A stretch of 64,000 nt of DNA, taken from assembly GCF_001895045.1 (NCBI RefSeq), contig NZ_BDAM01000010.1:186001-250000 (forward strand), in the 5' to 3' direction. The translations under genes and the position numbers were made by a program. This document shows positions 49,595 to 57,870 of this stretch, piece by piece. Within the stretch, counting starts at the first letter, position 1, and the number at the start of each line of letters is the position of its first letter. Below the pieces are notes generated by a model. The model worked only from the letters and a program-made list of their open reading frames with translations. It was not told the origin of the DNA and did not search any database. Origin of the DNA: Rhodococcus coprophilus NBRC 100603. Lineage in GTDB: Bacteria; Actinomycetota; Actinomycetes; Mycobacteriales; Mycobacteriaceae.

Positions 49595-51265
49595 TCAGGA
49601 CGTCGAATCGGGTGCGGGCGCCGACTCGTCGGACGCAGGGCTCGGGCCCTTGTCATCGCTCTTCCGGACGATCTCCTGGGCGTATTCGCGGTTGACCGAC
49701 TCGCTCACGGGCGCATACGCCTCGTCGCCGGAGGCCGGATACCCCTGCGGACGTCCGGGAGGCCCGTCGCCGTTCCGATTCTGCGGATGTGGCTGGTTCT
49801 CGTGTGGCTTGAAGAGCGACTTCGAGAGCGCAGCGATCGGCCGGGTCGGCGGTGCCGGATCGACGTCGGGGAACGACCCGGCCGACGGCTCCTGCGGAGG
49901 TGAGAGCACAAAGTGCGGATTCCGGGGAGGTTGTGAGGGCCGAAGGGCTTGGGCACTCTGGGGGGCCTGGGGATGCTGCGGATGCTGCTGGGAGGGCGAG
50001 GACTGCAGGGACGGTTCTGCCCTGGGCCGTGGCGGGACTGCACCCTGTTCGGGCGCCGCGTCGACCGGCAACGGTTCGTCCTTCGGCGGTGCCGGTGGCT
50101 TCTCGACCGCCAGCACCACGAGCCGGGCCGGCACCTCGATCTCGGCAAGCGCTCGCAGGCTGTCCTCGACCGCCGAACGCTCGTCGCTACCCACCTTGAC
50201 GACGATCAACGCGAGCCCCGGCTTCTCCGCACGCAGTCGCTTCCACCATTGCTCGGCGAGCCCGCACCGGATGACTTGCTCGGCGGCGTCACCGAAGACA
50301 TCGGGTTCGTCCTCGACACCGGACCCGTCGAGAATCAGGATCGTTTCGCCGAGCATGGCGCGCTGATGCAGCATCACCACCGTGTCGAGAGGCAGGCGCG
50401 GGGGGCCGGGAGCCACGATCTGCACGGCGGTGCGGTACCGGCGGGAGATGCGCCGGGCCCATGCCGGGGTGACGGTGCTGCCGAACCGGCCGTTCGCCGC
50501 GACCAGCAGTTCGGCGACGACGATCAGCGTGAGCAGGAACGCGACCGCGGCCTCCGCTTTCGGTTTCGGCGACACTTTCGCACCGCTGCCCGCGGGTGCG
50601 GCCAGCACCTGGAGGTGCTCGGCGCCCGCACCGGAACGCACGGCGCGGAGCTGGTCGAGGCGGGAGTCGAGTTCGGCCTGGAGCACCGGATTCGGGCCGC
50701 CGTCTTCACTGCCGCCTGCATCGGCGGCCAGATCGGCGCGAAGACCGGCGACGATCCCGTCGAGATCGGCGATACGCGATTCGAGCGCGGTGCGGTTGCG
50801 GGTGTTCTGGGCCTGATCGAGCGCCGCCACGACCACCTGCGCGAGCCGATCGGCTTCCTCCTGCGACCCGGCGCGTGCCGTCACCGTGAGAAGTGTCGGG
50901 GAGCTTCCGTAGTCCACCCAGATGTTCCCGGACAACGCGGCCGGATCTTCACCGACTTCCGCTGCGATTGCGGCGACCACACGCGAATCCTCCGACAGCG
51001 CCACGTAGGGCGCGATCAGCTGGCCGAGCGACGCGTCGGATCCGGAAACAGCGTCGGTGCTGCGGATCTCCACGACGACCGTTGACTCGTAGACCCCCGG
51101 TCCGCTGTCGCGGACGAAGAACACCGTGAGCGCGACGAGCAACGCCACAACCACCGCGGGCAGCGCGACACGGACCAACTCGCGGGCGTGCCCGAGGAGA
51201 TCGACGGCCGGAGGCACGCCTAGTTCGCGGCGCAACTCGGCGTCGCGGATGTTTCCTTCAAGCAC
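49595..51265 (-). CDS. Wzz-like polysaccharide chain-length protein with degenerate kinase-like domain
   Basis: This 556-residue protein starts at GTG 51265. It has two membrane helices (about 32-50 and 234-253) around an external Wzz domain (VYESTVVVEIRSTDAVSG, ALDQAQNTRNRTALESRIADL). A cytoplasmic part of about 130 residues (TAVQIVAPGPPRLPLDTVV, GETILILDGSG) follows the shape of a BY-kinase but has no Walker A lysine. The last 150 residues are Pro/Gln/Ser-rich and disordered. Wzz sets polymer length, and a BY-kinase partner is missing. The tail could bind other wall proteins; this is inference. Confidence 0.78.
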   Translation of the reverse strand: MLEGNIRDAELRRELGVPPAVDLLGHARELVRVALPAVVVALLVALTVFFVRDSGPGVYESTVVVEIRSTDAVSGSDASLGQLIAPYVALSEDSRVVAAIAAEVGEDPAALSGNIWVDYGSSPTLLTVTARAGSQEEADRLAQVVVAALDQAQNTRNRTALESRIADLDGIVAGLRADLAADAGGSEDGGPNPVLQAELDSRLDQLRAVRSGAGAEHLQVLAAPAGSGAKVSPKPKAEAAVAFLLTLIVVAELLVAANGRFGSTVTPAWARRISRRYRTAVQIVAPGPPRLPLDTVVMLHQRAMLGETILILDGSGVEDEPDVFGDAAEQVIRCGLAEQWWKRLRAEKPGLALIVVKVGSDERSAVEDSLRALAEIEVPARLVVLAVEKPPAPPKDEPLPVDAAPEQGAVPPRPRAEPSLQSSPSQQHPQHPQAPQSAQALRPSQPPRNPHFVLSPPQEPSAGSFPDVDPAPPTRPIAALSKSLFKPHENQPHPQNRNGDGPPGRPQGYPASGDEAYAPVSESVNREYAQEIVRKSDDKGPSPASDESAPAPDSTS

Positions 51266-51363
51266 GTCGCGGACCCTTTCGCGGAACAGCCGTAATGGGG
51301 GGAAATGTCGCTTTTAGGTCGCGAAAATCCGGCCGAACGTTACCGCACTGTGGGTCTCGCGGG

Positions 51364-52137
51364 CTACAACCCCAGTAGCCAGCGCGGCCGCGACCACATC
51401 TGCCAGTTCTCGAGGACCTGCGCTCCCGCCGACAGATACAGCGGGGTCACCCGCGGATTGGTGAGACCGCACATCGGAACCGCACCGCGACGGGAATAGG
51501 TGCGTGCCGCAGCGGCATCCACGAGACGCCTCGCATAACCGCGGCGCTGTCGTCCCTTTCTCGTGCCGAGCGACCACACCGTTTCGATCTCGCAACCGTC
51601 GGAAACGAGTGTGCAGCACTGCAATTGGGCGTCGTCGAAGATACCCACGACCGTCAGTCCGGGTTCGTCGGCGATCGTGTCGGCATATGCGATGGCGGCG
51701 GTCCCCGGCAACACCCCGAAGGCACCCGCAGCGAGATCACGCGCGTCCGGCATCTCCGCGCGCCCCAGGACCCGGAGCGAGTCGTCTTCCGGCGCGTCGG
51801 CCGGCACGAGCGCCGTCAGATCGAGGGCGCCGGCACATACCCAGCCTCGGTCGGCGAGAACCTGCGCGGCGGCGAGACCTCGTCCGGCGAGCAACACGAT
51901 CGACGGACGGCCCGCTGCGGTCACGACCTCGAACGCGCGCTGCGCGTGCGCGGAAACATCGCCGTCGTACACCAGCGCGAGGTTGTAGTCGGGGTCCGGC
52001 GCACCGGTGATCCCGATCCACCAGCCCTCGCCTTCCTCATAAGACCCGGCAGACGTGAGTGGCCGCATGCTGCGTCCGTATGCGCGGCGCAGGACGTCGA
52101 GCGTCACGTCGGTGCCTGCGATGGAACCGGGTGTCAC
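51364..52137 (-). CDS. GNAT acetyltransferase
   Basis: This 257-residue protein has the acetyl-CoA loop GTRKGRQRRGYARRLVDAA with the expected R/Q-x-x-G-x-G/A pattern, and the closing beta strands of a GNAT fold (TLVSDGCEIETVWSLG). GTG 52137 follows AGGAGG at good spacing; the longer frame to 52821 crosses the SelW-like gene and is rejected. The first 110 residues are a second degenerate GNAT-like part. It lies between the Wzz-like gene and the SelW-like gene. Its substrate is not predictable. Confidence 0.8.
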   Translation of the reverse strand: MTPGSIAGTDVTLDVLRRAYGRSMRPLTSAGSYEEGEGWWIGITGAPDPDYNLALVYDGDVSAHAQRAFEVVTAAGRPSIVLLAGRGLAAAQVLADRGWVCAGALDLTALVPADAPEDDSLRVLGRAEMPDARDLAAGAFGVLPGTAAIAYADTIADEPGLTVVGIFDDAQLQCCTLVSDGCEIETVWSLGTRKGRQRRGYARRLVDAAAARTYSRRGAVPMCGLTNPRVTPLYLSAGAQVLENWQMWSRPRWLLGL

Positions 52138-52211
52138 TCGTGATCCTCCTGCTCGTGGGCACATCGGATTCGATCGGTACGAATTGCCCGTATTCTCCAC
52201 GACTTCACAAG

Positions 52212-52247
52212 CGCACCGGCGGCACCCCTGAGGGTGCCGCCGGTGCG
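52212..52247 (-). terminator. Hairpin terminator after the SelW-like gene
   Basis: A perfect 16-bp stem (CGCACCGGCGGCACCC with GGGTGCCGCCGGTGCG) closes a CTGA loop. It lies 55 bp past the SelW-like stop and before the GNAT gene. Confidence 0.75.
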
Positions 52248-52301
52248 TGAGTATGCGGGAGAAACTCGGCCGCGTCGTCACGGCGATGTCTCGGCGAGGA
52301 A

Positions 52302-52598
52302 CTAGCCCGACGCGTCCCGGCGGTCGGCGTGCCCGAGATCCCGGCCCGGATCCACGACATCCCGGACTCGTTGCTTGAGAACCGATATGTCCGGGAATCC
52401 GTTGTCTTCCTTGCGATCCCACACGACCTTGTCGCCGGCCACGATCCGGAAGACACCGCCGGTCCCGGGAACCAGGGCGACCTCGCCGAGATCCGTCCCG
52501 AAAGTGCCGAGGAGTTCCTGCGCCATCCATGCCGCACGGAGCATCCATCGGCACTGTGTGCAGTACGTGATGGCGATCCGCGGTCCGTTCCCACTCAT
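52302..52598 (-). CDS. SelT/SelW/SelH-like thioredoxin-fold protein (Cys form)
   Basis: This 98-residue protein has the Rdx-family signature: ITYCTQCRW with CxxC at residues 13 and 16, the strand-helix pattern GEVALVPGTGGVFRIVAG and VVWDRKEDNGFPDI. Eukaryotic members have selenocysteine at the second position, and bacterial ones cysteine as here. They are small thiol oxidoreductases in the cytoplasm. The start ATG 52598 is chosen because the segment upstream has no homology-like features. It stands alone with its own terminator. Confidence 0.85.
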   Translation of the reverse strand: MSGNGPRIAITYCTQCRWMLRAAWMAQELLGTFGTDLGEVALVPGTGGVFRIVAGDKVVWDRKEDNGFPDISVLKQRVRDVVDPGRDLGHADRRDASG

Positions 52599-52748
52599 AC
52601 CCAGAAGAGTATCGACAGGAGACAGCGCGAAGCCCCGGCGACATCGGTGGCGTCGGCCGGGGCTTCTGCGCAGACCGGCGATGGGGGTTACCGGTCTGCG
52701 CACCGCCCTCGCATGGGGAACAGGAGGACGGCGTAAGAGACTTTATCC

Positions 52749-52877
52749 CTACGGGATTGCTACTCGCGAGTACGTGAAGAAGAGCCGAAGTCCGGAGGTC
52801 ACAACCGCCAGCGCCGTCCACGCCACGAGGGCGAGACCGACCCGAGCCGACTCGGCGAGCGCGGAGGCTACTGCCAC
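52749..52877 (-). CDS. Possible 42-residue membrane peptide after the glycosyltransferase
   Basis: GTG 52877 lies within the last codons of the upstream glycosyltransferase (10-bp overlap) and opens MAVASALAESARVGLALVAW. The product ends in one membrane helix (VGLALVAWTALAVVTSGL) and a short basic tail. There is no own ribosome site, so translation would depend on coupling. Confidence 0.35.
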   Translation of the reverse strand: MAVASALAESARVGLALVAWTALAVVTSGLRLFFTYSRVAIP

Positions 52878-53959
52878 AGCGCCGAGGCCATCTCCGGCAA
52901 CGTCCGCTCGATATCGTGCAGCGATTCGACGCGGCGCCGGGCGACAGCGGAGATGTCGCGCCGCAATCCGGGGTCGCCGAGCACCCGGATCAGCGCTGCG
53001 GCCAGCGCATCGGGATCGCCCGGAGGCACCAGCACACCGGCGCCGCCCGCGAGGTATTCGGCCGTACCACCGTGATCGGTACCCACGACCGGCACGCCGC
53101 GCGCCATCGCCTCCAGCACGCCGAGGGGCCCTGCCTCCGGTGAAGTGCTCGCCGAGACCATCACGTCCCACGTGTCGAGAACCTGTGCCGGAGGGACGTG
53201 CCCCAGAAACGAGACGCGTCCACGAAGGTCGGGCAACGACGCGCGGGCGCGCAATTCGTCGAGGAAGGGTTCGTCACCGGGGAACGGCGTACCCGCGACA
53301 TCCAGATGGACACCGGGAATGCGCGAGACCGCCTCGAGCAGAACCCGGTGGCCTTTCCATTCTGTGATCGACGCGAGGATTCCGACGCGCTGCGTGACAG
53401 CGGCCGGCGGGTCCGGGCGAGGCTCGCCGACGGGAACCCCGTTGCGCGCGATGACCGTGCGGAATCCCAGTTCCCGGACGGGCTCGGCCGTGGCACCCGA
53501 CACCGCGACCGCCGTACCCACGCCGTACCGGCCGAGCCGGGCCACGACGGTCTGCCGTCGCGAAGACAGGGTGTCGTGCACCAGCCAGGCCGTGCGACTC
53601 ACCTGCCCGGTTCCGGCGACCGCGACGGCGACGGCCGGCAGCGCGAACAACGAATTACACACAATTCGAGCGTTTTCCGAGGATCGGGTACGGCGGATTC
53701 GGCCGCCTGCCCTCCCCCACCTCAGCGGCAACGACGCCAACCCGAGCAAGCGGCGGACACCTTCCTGTCCCTGCAGCCCGAGTGGCGGCAGAACCAATCG
53801 CGTGACAGAACCGGGGAGAGCATCGGCGAGGGGCCCGTCCGGACACGCGACGATCACGTGCCGCCCTTGCTCCAGAGCGTGATCGACGAGGGCGAGCAGC
53901 ACTTTCTCCGCGCCCGATCGCTGCCCTGTGTGTGCGACGAACAGCAGCGGTTCGGTCAC
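52868..53959 (-). CDS. Glycosyltransferase, GT4 family
   Basis: This 363-residue enzyme opens MTEPLLFVAHTGQRSGAEKV, the acceptor-side start of GT4. The donor side has ILASITEWKGHRVLLEAVSR, the FLGHVPPAQ strand and STSPEAGPLGVLEAMARGVPVV with the E-x7-E motif. GTG 53959 overlaps the upstream glycosyltransferase's stop (GTGA), so both are co-translated. The pair sits next to the Wzz-like gene in a third polysaccharide-related group. The donor sugar is unknown. Confidence 0.87.
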   Translation of the reverse strand: MTEPLLFVAHTGQRSGAEKVLLALVDHALEQGRHVIVACPDGPLADALPGSVTRLVLPPLGLQGQEGVRRLLGLASLPLRWGRAGGRIRRTRSSENARIVCNSLFALPAVAVAVAGTGQVSRTAWLVHDTLSSRRQTVVARLGRYGVGTAVAVSGATAEPVRELGFRTVIARNGVPVGEPRPDPPAAVTQRVGILASITEWKGHRVLLEAVSRIPGVHLDVAGTPFPGDEPFLDELRARASLPDLRGRVSFLGHVPPAQVLDTWDVMVSASTSPEAGPLGVLEAMARGVPVVGTDHGGTAEYLAGGAGVLVPPGDPDALAAALIRVLGDPGLRRDISAVARRRVESLHDIERTLPEMASALWQ

Positions 53960-55098
53960 CGGGCTGCGACCGTCCCGTGCGCTTCGTACAACAACTCGGC
54001 CAACCGGGCGGCCGTGGTCCGGATGTCGAAATGTTCGGCGATGCGCGCGTGGGCGAGTTCACCCATCTCACGGCGGCGGATGCCGTCGGCCAGGAGGAGA
54101 CGCAGCGCCGCGAGGAGCGCGTCCTCGTCGCCGTGGTCGACCAGCAGGCCCGTCTCACCGTCGTCCACCATCTCCGGAATCGAGCCCACCGTCGAGGCGA
54201 TCACGGGCAGTCCTGCTGCCCCCGCTTCGAGAATCACGTTGGGAGCCTGGTCCATTCCAGACGGGAAGCACATCAGGTCGGCGGCGGCGAGGATGTCCCA
54301 CAACCGGTCGTCACCGCTGTCGAGATCGTCGATCACCGTCACTGCGCGGCTTTCCGGTACGGCATCCTTCGTCACGAGCACCAGATCGCATACGTCGGCG
54401 AGGTATTTCTGATGCAGACGCAGCAGGCTGTTGCCCCCTTTGCGTTCCATGCTGGTGCCGACGAAGACGACGGTCGGGCGTGCCCTCCCCGTGCGATCGG
54501 GCAGCGACCGCTCACCGGTGAGGAACGGCGACCATATTCCCGGAGCCATCGTCCGCACCTTGTCGCCCGGCAGCCCGTACATCGGCCCGGTGAGCGATTC
54601 GGCGGTGCGACGACCGTTCGCCACCACGGTCACCGCCGCGTCGAGTACGGGTCGTTCGAAGCGCACGGCAGCCCGAACAGCAAGAGGGGTGAACCGGGTC
54701 GCCGCGCGGTAGGGCAGGAGGTAGGCATTGAGTTCGTTCGTGCTGTCGGTGGTGACCACCGTGGGAATACCGCGCACCACGTCTGCGGACCCGAGCATGC
54801 AGTTCTGTGTGTACACGTGCAGTACGTCGAAGCCGCCGGCTTCGAGACGTTGTCGCAGTCTGCGACGCACCCCGTGCGAATGCACGAGCTGGCCGCGCAG
54901 TGCCTGCAGATCGAGGTCGAGCCGCGCCGGGCCGGGAACCGGCGCACGCATGATCTTGCCGAGCAGTCCCGGGCCCTCGGCATCGAGGAATTCGACGTCG
55001 AGATCGTCGCGGTCTGCGAACGCCCGGCGCAGGGAGTGATGCACCGTTGCGTGACCACCGATGTTCTCGTTCACGAACAGCGCTTTGAGAGGTGCTCG
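53956..55098 (-). CDS. Glycosyltransferase, GT4 family
   Basis: This enzyme has MRAPLKALFVNENIGGHATV at the acceptor side, VFVGTSMERKGGNSLLRL and DQAPNVILEAGAAGLPVIAST at the donor side. I chose GTG 55098 because GGAAGG lies 11 bases before it and it starts with a first beta strand; ATG 55146 and a longer frame to 55209 are alternatives. It gives 380 residues. It is the first gene of the glycosyltransferase pair coupled by GTGA. TDSTNELNAYLLPYR in the middle is unusual but not diagnostic. Confidence 0.83.
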   Translation of the reverse strand, partial: RAPLKALFVNENIGGHATVHHSLRRAFADRDDLDVEFLDAEGPGLLGKIMRAPVPGPARLDLDLQALRGQLVHSHGVRRRLRQRLEAGGFDVLHVYTQNCMLGSADVVRGIPTVVTTDSTNELNAYLLPYRAATRFTPLAVRAAVRFERPVLDAAVTVVANGRRTAESLTGPMYGLPGDKVRTMAPGIWSPFLTGERSLPDRTGRARPTVVFVGTSMERKGGNSLLRLHQKYLADVCDLVLVTKDAVPESRAVTVIDDLDSGDDRLWDILAAADLMCFPSGMDQAPNVILEAGAAGLPVIASTVGSIPEMVDDGETGLLVDHGDEDALLAALRLLLADGIRRREMGELAHARIAEHFDIRTTAARLAELLYEAHGTVAAR

Positions 55099-55276
55099 CA
55101 CGCACTCACGACCTTCCGTTTCGTCCGTTCCACCCCGACCGAACATCGCAATTCGGACATTCCCCGTTACAGCGGTGGACCGCCGGAGCAGAGGGCGACC
55201 GTCGAGCACCGGTAGTGTGGTCGAATCCCGATGCGACGCATCTTCACTCGGCTACCGAAATGCACTCGGCGGTGGA

Positions 55277-55867
55277 TCACCTCGGACGAGCATCCGGATG
55301 GTCGTGAACGAAGTTCAGATAGGCCTTCGACGGAGTAGGCCCCCGCTGCCCCTGATACTTGGACCCGACCTTCGCGCTGCCGTACGGATTTTCGGCGGGG
55401 CTCGTCAGCCGGAACAGGCACAGCTGGCCGATCTTCATTCCGGGCCACAGCGTGATCGGCAGATTCGCGACGTTCGACAGCTCGAGGGTTATGTGACCGT
55501 CGAAACCCGGGTCGATGAACCCGGCCGTGGAGTGGGTGAGCAACCCGAGGCGCCCGAGGGACGACTTGCCTTCGAGCCGACCCGCGAGGTCGTCGGGCAG
55601 GGTGCACCGCTCCATGGTGGACCCGAGCACGAACTCGCCCGGGTGCAGCACGAACGACTCCCCTTCGGGCACCTGCACGAGGGAAGTCAGTTCGTCCTGC
55701 TGCATCGCAGGATCGATGTGGGTGTAGCGGGTGTTGTTGAAGACGCGGAACAGGCTGTCGAGTTTGACGTCCACACTCGACGGCTGCACGAGCTCCGGAT
55801 CGTAGGGGTCGATGCCGAGATGGCCGGAGGCGACCTGGGCGCGGATGTCACGATCGGAGAGGAGCAC
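55277..55867 (-). CDS. dcd: dCTP deaminase
   Basis: This 196-residue enzyme is the classic Dcd: [20 protein letters not shown], the [10 protein letters not shown] metal/nucleotide motif, [36 protein letters not shown] with the catalytic glutamate and KSS, and [13 protein letters not shown] at the end. In actinobacteria this form may be bifunctional (deaminase and dUTPase). It produces dUTP (or dUMP) for dTMP synthesis. GTG 55867 has no clear ribosome site, and the transcript may start close to it (TTAACCTTTACCCC upstream). It is not linked to the polysaccharide genes. Confidence 0.95.
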   Translation of the reverse strand: MLLSDRDIRAQVASGHLGIDPYDPELVQPSSVDVKLDSLFRVFNNTRYTHIDPAMQQDELTSLVQVPEGESFVLHPGEFVLGSTMERCTLPDDLAGRLEGKSSLGRLGLLTHSTAGFIDPGFDGHITLELSNVANLPITLWPGMKIGQLCLFRLTSPAENPYGSAKVGSKYQGQRGPTPSKAYLNFVHDHPDARPR

Positions 55868-55912
55868 GGGGTAAAGGTTAACAACCGACGCACATCGGCG
55901 AAGAGGACGTCG

Positions 55913-56548
55913 TCAGCTCTCCGGGTCCTGCCGCAGCTGGGCGGACATCGTGAGCAGGAGTTCGGCGCATTCGTCGACGACGTCGCCTGCGTCCAGCGGA
56001 ACCGTACCGTCGAGCCACGCAGTCATGACCTGCGCGAGCCCGCCGACGACGTAGTGCGCAGCCAGGTCGAGGCGGGGTGTGTGCGCGATCGAATAGATGT
56101 TCTCGGCCTGGGCGGTGACGAGCCCGGCGAACATCCTCGACGACTCGAGACGGCGCTTGGCCAGCTGCGGGTTGGCCTGACTGACCGAGAAGAGCATGCG
56201 CCCGAGCCGCGGGTCGTCGCCGATCTCGCGGACGATGTTCTCGACGCAGGCGCGGACGATCGCGCGGTCGTCACCGGGCTGGGCGCCCATGACCGCAGCG
56301 AGGGTGCTTTCGGCGATCCGCTGGACTGCGTGGTCGTAGACGGCTCCGGTGAGTTCGTCGCGGTCCGCGAAGCTCTCGTAGAAGTACCGTGACGCCAAGC
56401 CGGCGCGCTTGCACACGCCGCGCACCGTGAGAGTCGGCTCCCCGTCTGCCGCACCGAGAAGGTCGAGCCCGGCTTCGATGAGCGCAGCCCTGCGAGCGGC
56501 CTGCCGTTCCTCACCCGCGCGTCCACCGTAGAGCCGTCCTGTCGCCAT
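55913..56548 (-). CDS. TetR family regulator
   Basis: This 211-residue repressor has RRAALIEAGLDLLGAADGEP, the HTH LTVRGVCKRAGLASRYFYESF typical of TetR with a long recognition helix, and a mixed helical effector domain. ATG 56548 (MATGRLYGG) is preferred to ATG 56584. It diverges from the MpaB-family oxygenase gene 84 bp away, which is its most likely target. The gap has the direct repeats CTTATCTTCG (56551) and CTTATCTGCG (56584) as candidate half-sites. Confidence 0.87.
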   Translation of the reverse strand: MATGRLYGGRAGEERQAARRAALIEAGLDLLGAADGEPTLTVRGVCKRAGLASRYFYESFADRDELTGAVYDHAVQRIAESTLAAVMGAQPGDDRAIVRACVENIVREIGDDPRLGRMLFSVSQANPQLAKRRLESSRMFAGLVTAQAENIYSIAHTPRLDLAAHYVVGGLAQVMTAWLDGTVPLDAGDVVDECAELLLTMSAQLRQDPES

Positions 56549-56632
56549 ACGCTTATCTTCGCAGATCCTCTTTACGCCCCCCACTTATCTGCGTACAGTC
56601 GTGCTCAGTTGACTCGGCCGAGAAGGAGCACG

Positions 56633-57454
56633 ATGACGACCCTCGAGAAACCCGCAGGCCTGGACGACACCATGGACGGCCTCGGGCTCGCCGCCGGCGC
56701 GGCGAACATCATCATGCAGCTCTCCTGGCCCGCCGTCGGCTACGGCGTCTTCGAAAGCCGCGTCGAATCCGGGCGACTGTTCGACCACCCCGTCAAGCGC
56801 ACCCGCACCACCCTCACCTACCTCGCGGTCGCGGCGTGTGGCACCGACGAAGAAAAGGAACTCTTCCGCGACGGCGTGAACAAGGCCCACGCCCAGGTCC
56901 GGTCGACCGGAGCAAGCCCGGTGAAATACAACGCCTTCGACCACGAACTCCAACTCTGGGTTGCGGCGTGCATCTACCGCGGGTTCGAAGACGTCCGGCG
57001 CTCGCTCTACGGACCCGTAGACGAGGACGCCGTCGACTACTTCTACCAGCGCGGCGCCGCGTTCGGGACCACGTTGCAAGTCCCCCCGTCCAAATGGCCC
57101 AAGGACCGCGACGCATTCGAGCAGTACTGGAAGGAAGGACTCGAGAACGTTCGCATCGATCCGGTTATCCGCGAGCATCTGCTTTCCATCGCGCGGATCG
57201 AATTCCTGCCCCAGCCGATCCCGTTCCTGTTCGGTCGGCTGAACCTGTTCTTCACCGCGGGTTACCTGCCGCAACGATTCCGCGACGAGATGCTGATGGC
57301 GTGGACGCCACGAGACCAGCGGCGCTTCGAGCGACTCATGAGGGTGCTCGGCGCCGTCAACAAGCGTCTGCCAGTCGCGGTGCGTGAACTGCCGTACCGG
57401 GTACTGCTCGCCGATATGCGCCGGCGGATCAGGAAGGGACAGCCCCTCGTATAG
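56633..57454 (+). CDS. MpaB-family oxygenase (DUF2236)
   Basis: This 273-residue protein has the DUF2236 pattern: YGVFESRVESGRLFDHPVKR, TLTYLAVAACGTDEE, HAQVRSTGASPVKYNAFDHELQLWVAAC with the heme-type histidine position, and YVLLPEYR-like closing helices (VRELPYRVLLADMRRRI). Relatives include latex-clearing protein Lcp and MpaB, which are b-type heme oxygenases. ATG 56633 follows AGAAGGAG. It is divergent from the TetR gene and stands as a single gene. The substrate is unknown; rubber or other polyprenoids are possible but not shown. Confidence 0.82.
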   Translation: MTTLEKPAGLDDTMDGLGLAAGAANIIMQLSWPAVGYGVFESRVESGRLFDHPVKRTRTTLTYLAVAACGTDEEKELFRDGVNKAHAQVRSTGASPVKYNAFDHELQLWVAACIYRGFEDVRRSLYGPVDEDAVDYFYQRGAAFGTTLQVPPSKWPKDRDAFEQYWKEGLENVRIDPVIREHLLSIARIEFLPQPIPFLFGRLNLFFTAGYLPQRFRDEMLMAWTPRDQRRFERLMRVLGAVNKRLPVAVRELPYRVLLADMRRRIRKGQPLV

Positions 57455-57537
57455 GGGTGCAGCCACCACCCGGGGAGTCTGCTAAAGTTTGCTCCTAGCT
57501 CGCGCGGAGCCGGTGAAAATCGGCAAAAGCCCAGCGT

Positions 57538-57608
57538 GCCGATGTAGTTCAATGGTAGAACATCAGCTTCCCAAGCTGAATACGCGGGTTCGATTCCCGT
57601 CATCGGCT
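57538..57608 (+). tRNA. tRNA-Gly (anticodon CCC)
   Basis: A full cloverleaf of 71 nt is present. The acceptor arms are GCCGATG and CATCGGC with discriminator T, the anticodon stem is TCAGC/GCTGA with loop TTCCCAA (anticodon CCC), and the T-arm carries GGGTTCGATTCCC. CCA is not encoded. The 3' half is the left end of an integrated element. Confidence 0.95.
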
Positions 57609-57609
57609 C
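57568..57609 (+). repeat. attL: 42-bp direct repeat within the tRNA-Gly 3' half
   Basis: This is the left copy of an identical 42-bp sequence (TTCCCAAGCTGAATACGCGG onward to ATCGGCTC) that recurs at 60086. It covers the anticodon loop to one base past the tRNA end, as expected for a tyrosine-integrase attachment core. Confidence 0.93.
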
Positions 57610-57669
57610 TCCTGACGGCCCTGGCCAGCGCATCGCACAGCCGGGGTCTTCGTCATTCTCCGGGTATCT

Positions 57670-57724
57670 GGTACCTCCGTGGTACCTCCCCTGCCTGATA
57701 AGAACTCCTCTGCCTGATCAGAAC
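57670..57724. repeat. Paired direct repeats near attL
   Basis: GGTACCTCC occurs at 57670-57678 and 57681-57689, and CTGCCTGATAAGAAC / CTGCCTGATCAGAAC at 57691-57705 and 57710-57724. They lie 60-115 bp inside attL and may be integrase arm-type sites. Confidence 0.4.
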
Positions 57725-57870
57725 AAGTGTCGCGCGGCCCGCGCCCTACGCCACCTTGCATCCCTGGTTGTACCGCTTAGGCGAGGTGGTCGGAGCATTC
57801 GCCATTTTGCGGAAGAGTGCGCGCGACGCGCCTCCTAACTGGCAGCGGCATCACGTGAGACGATCATGAA

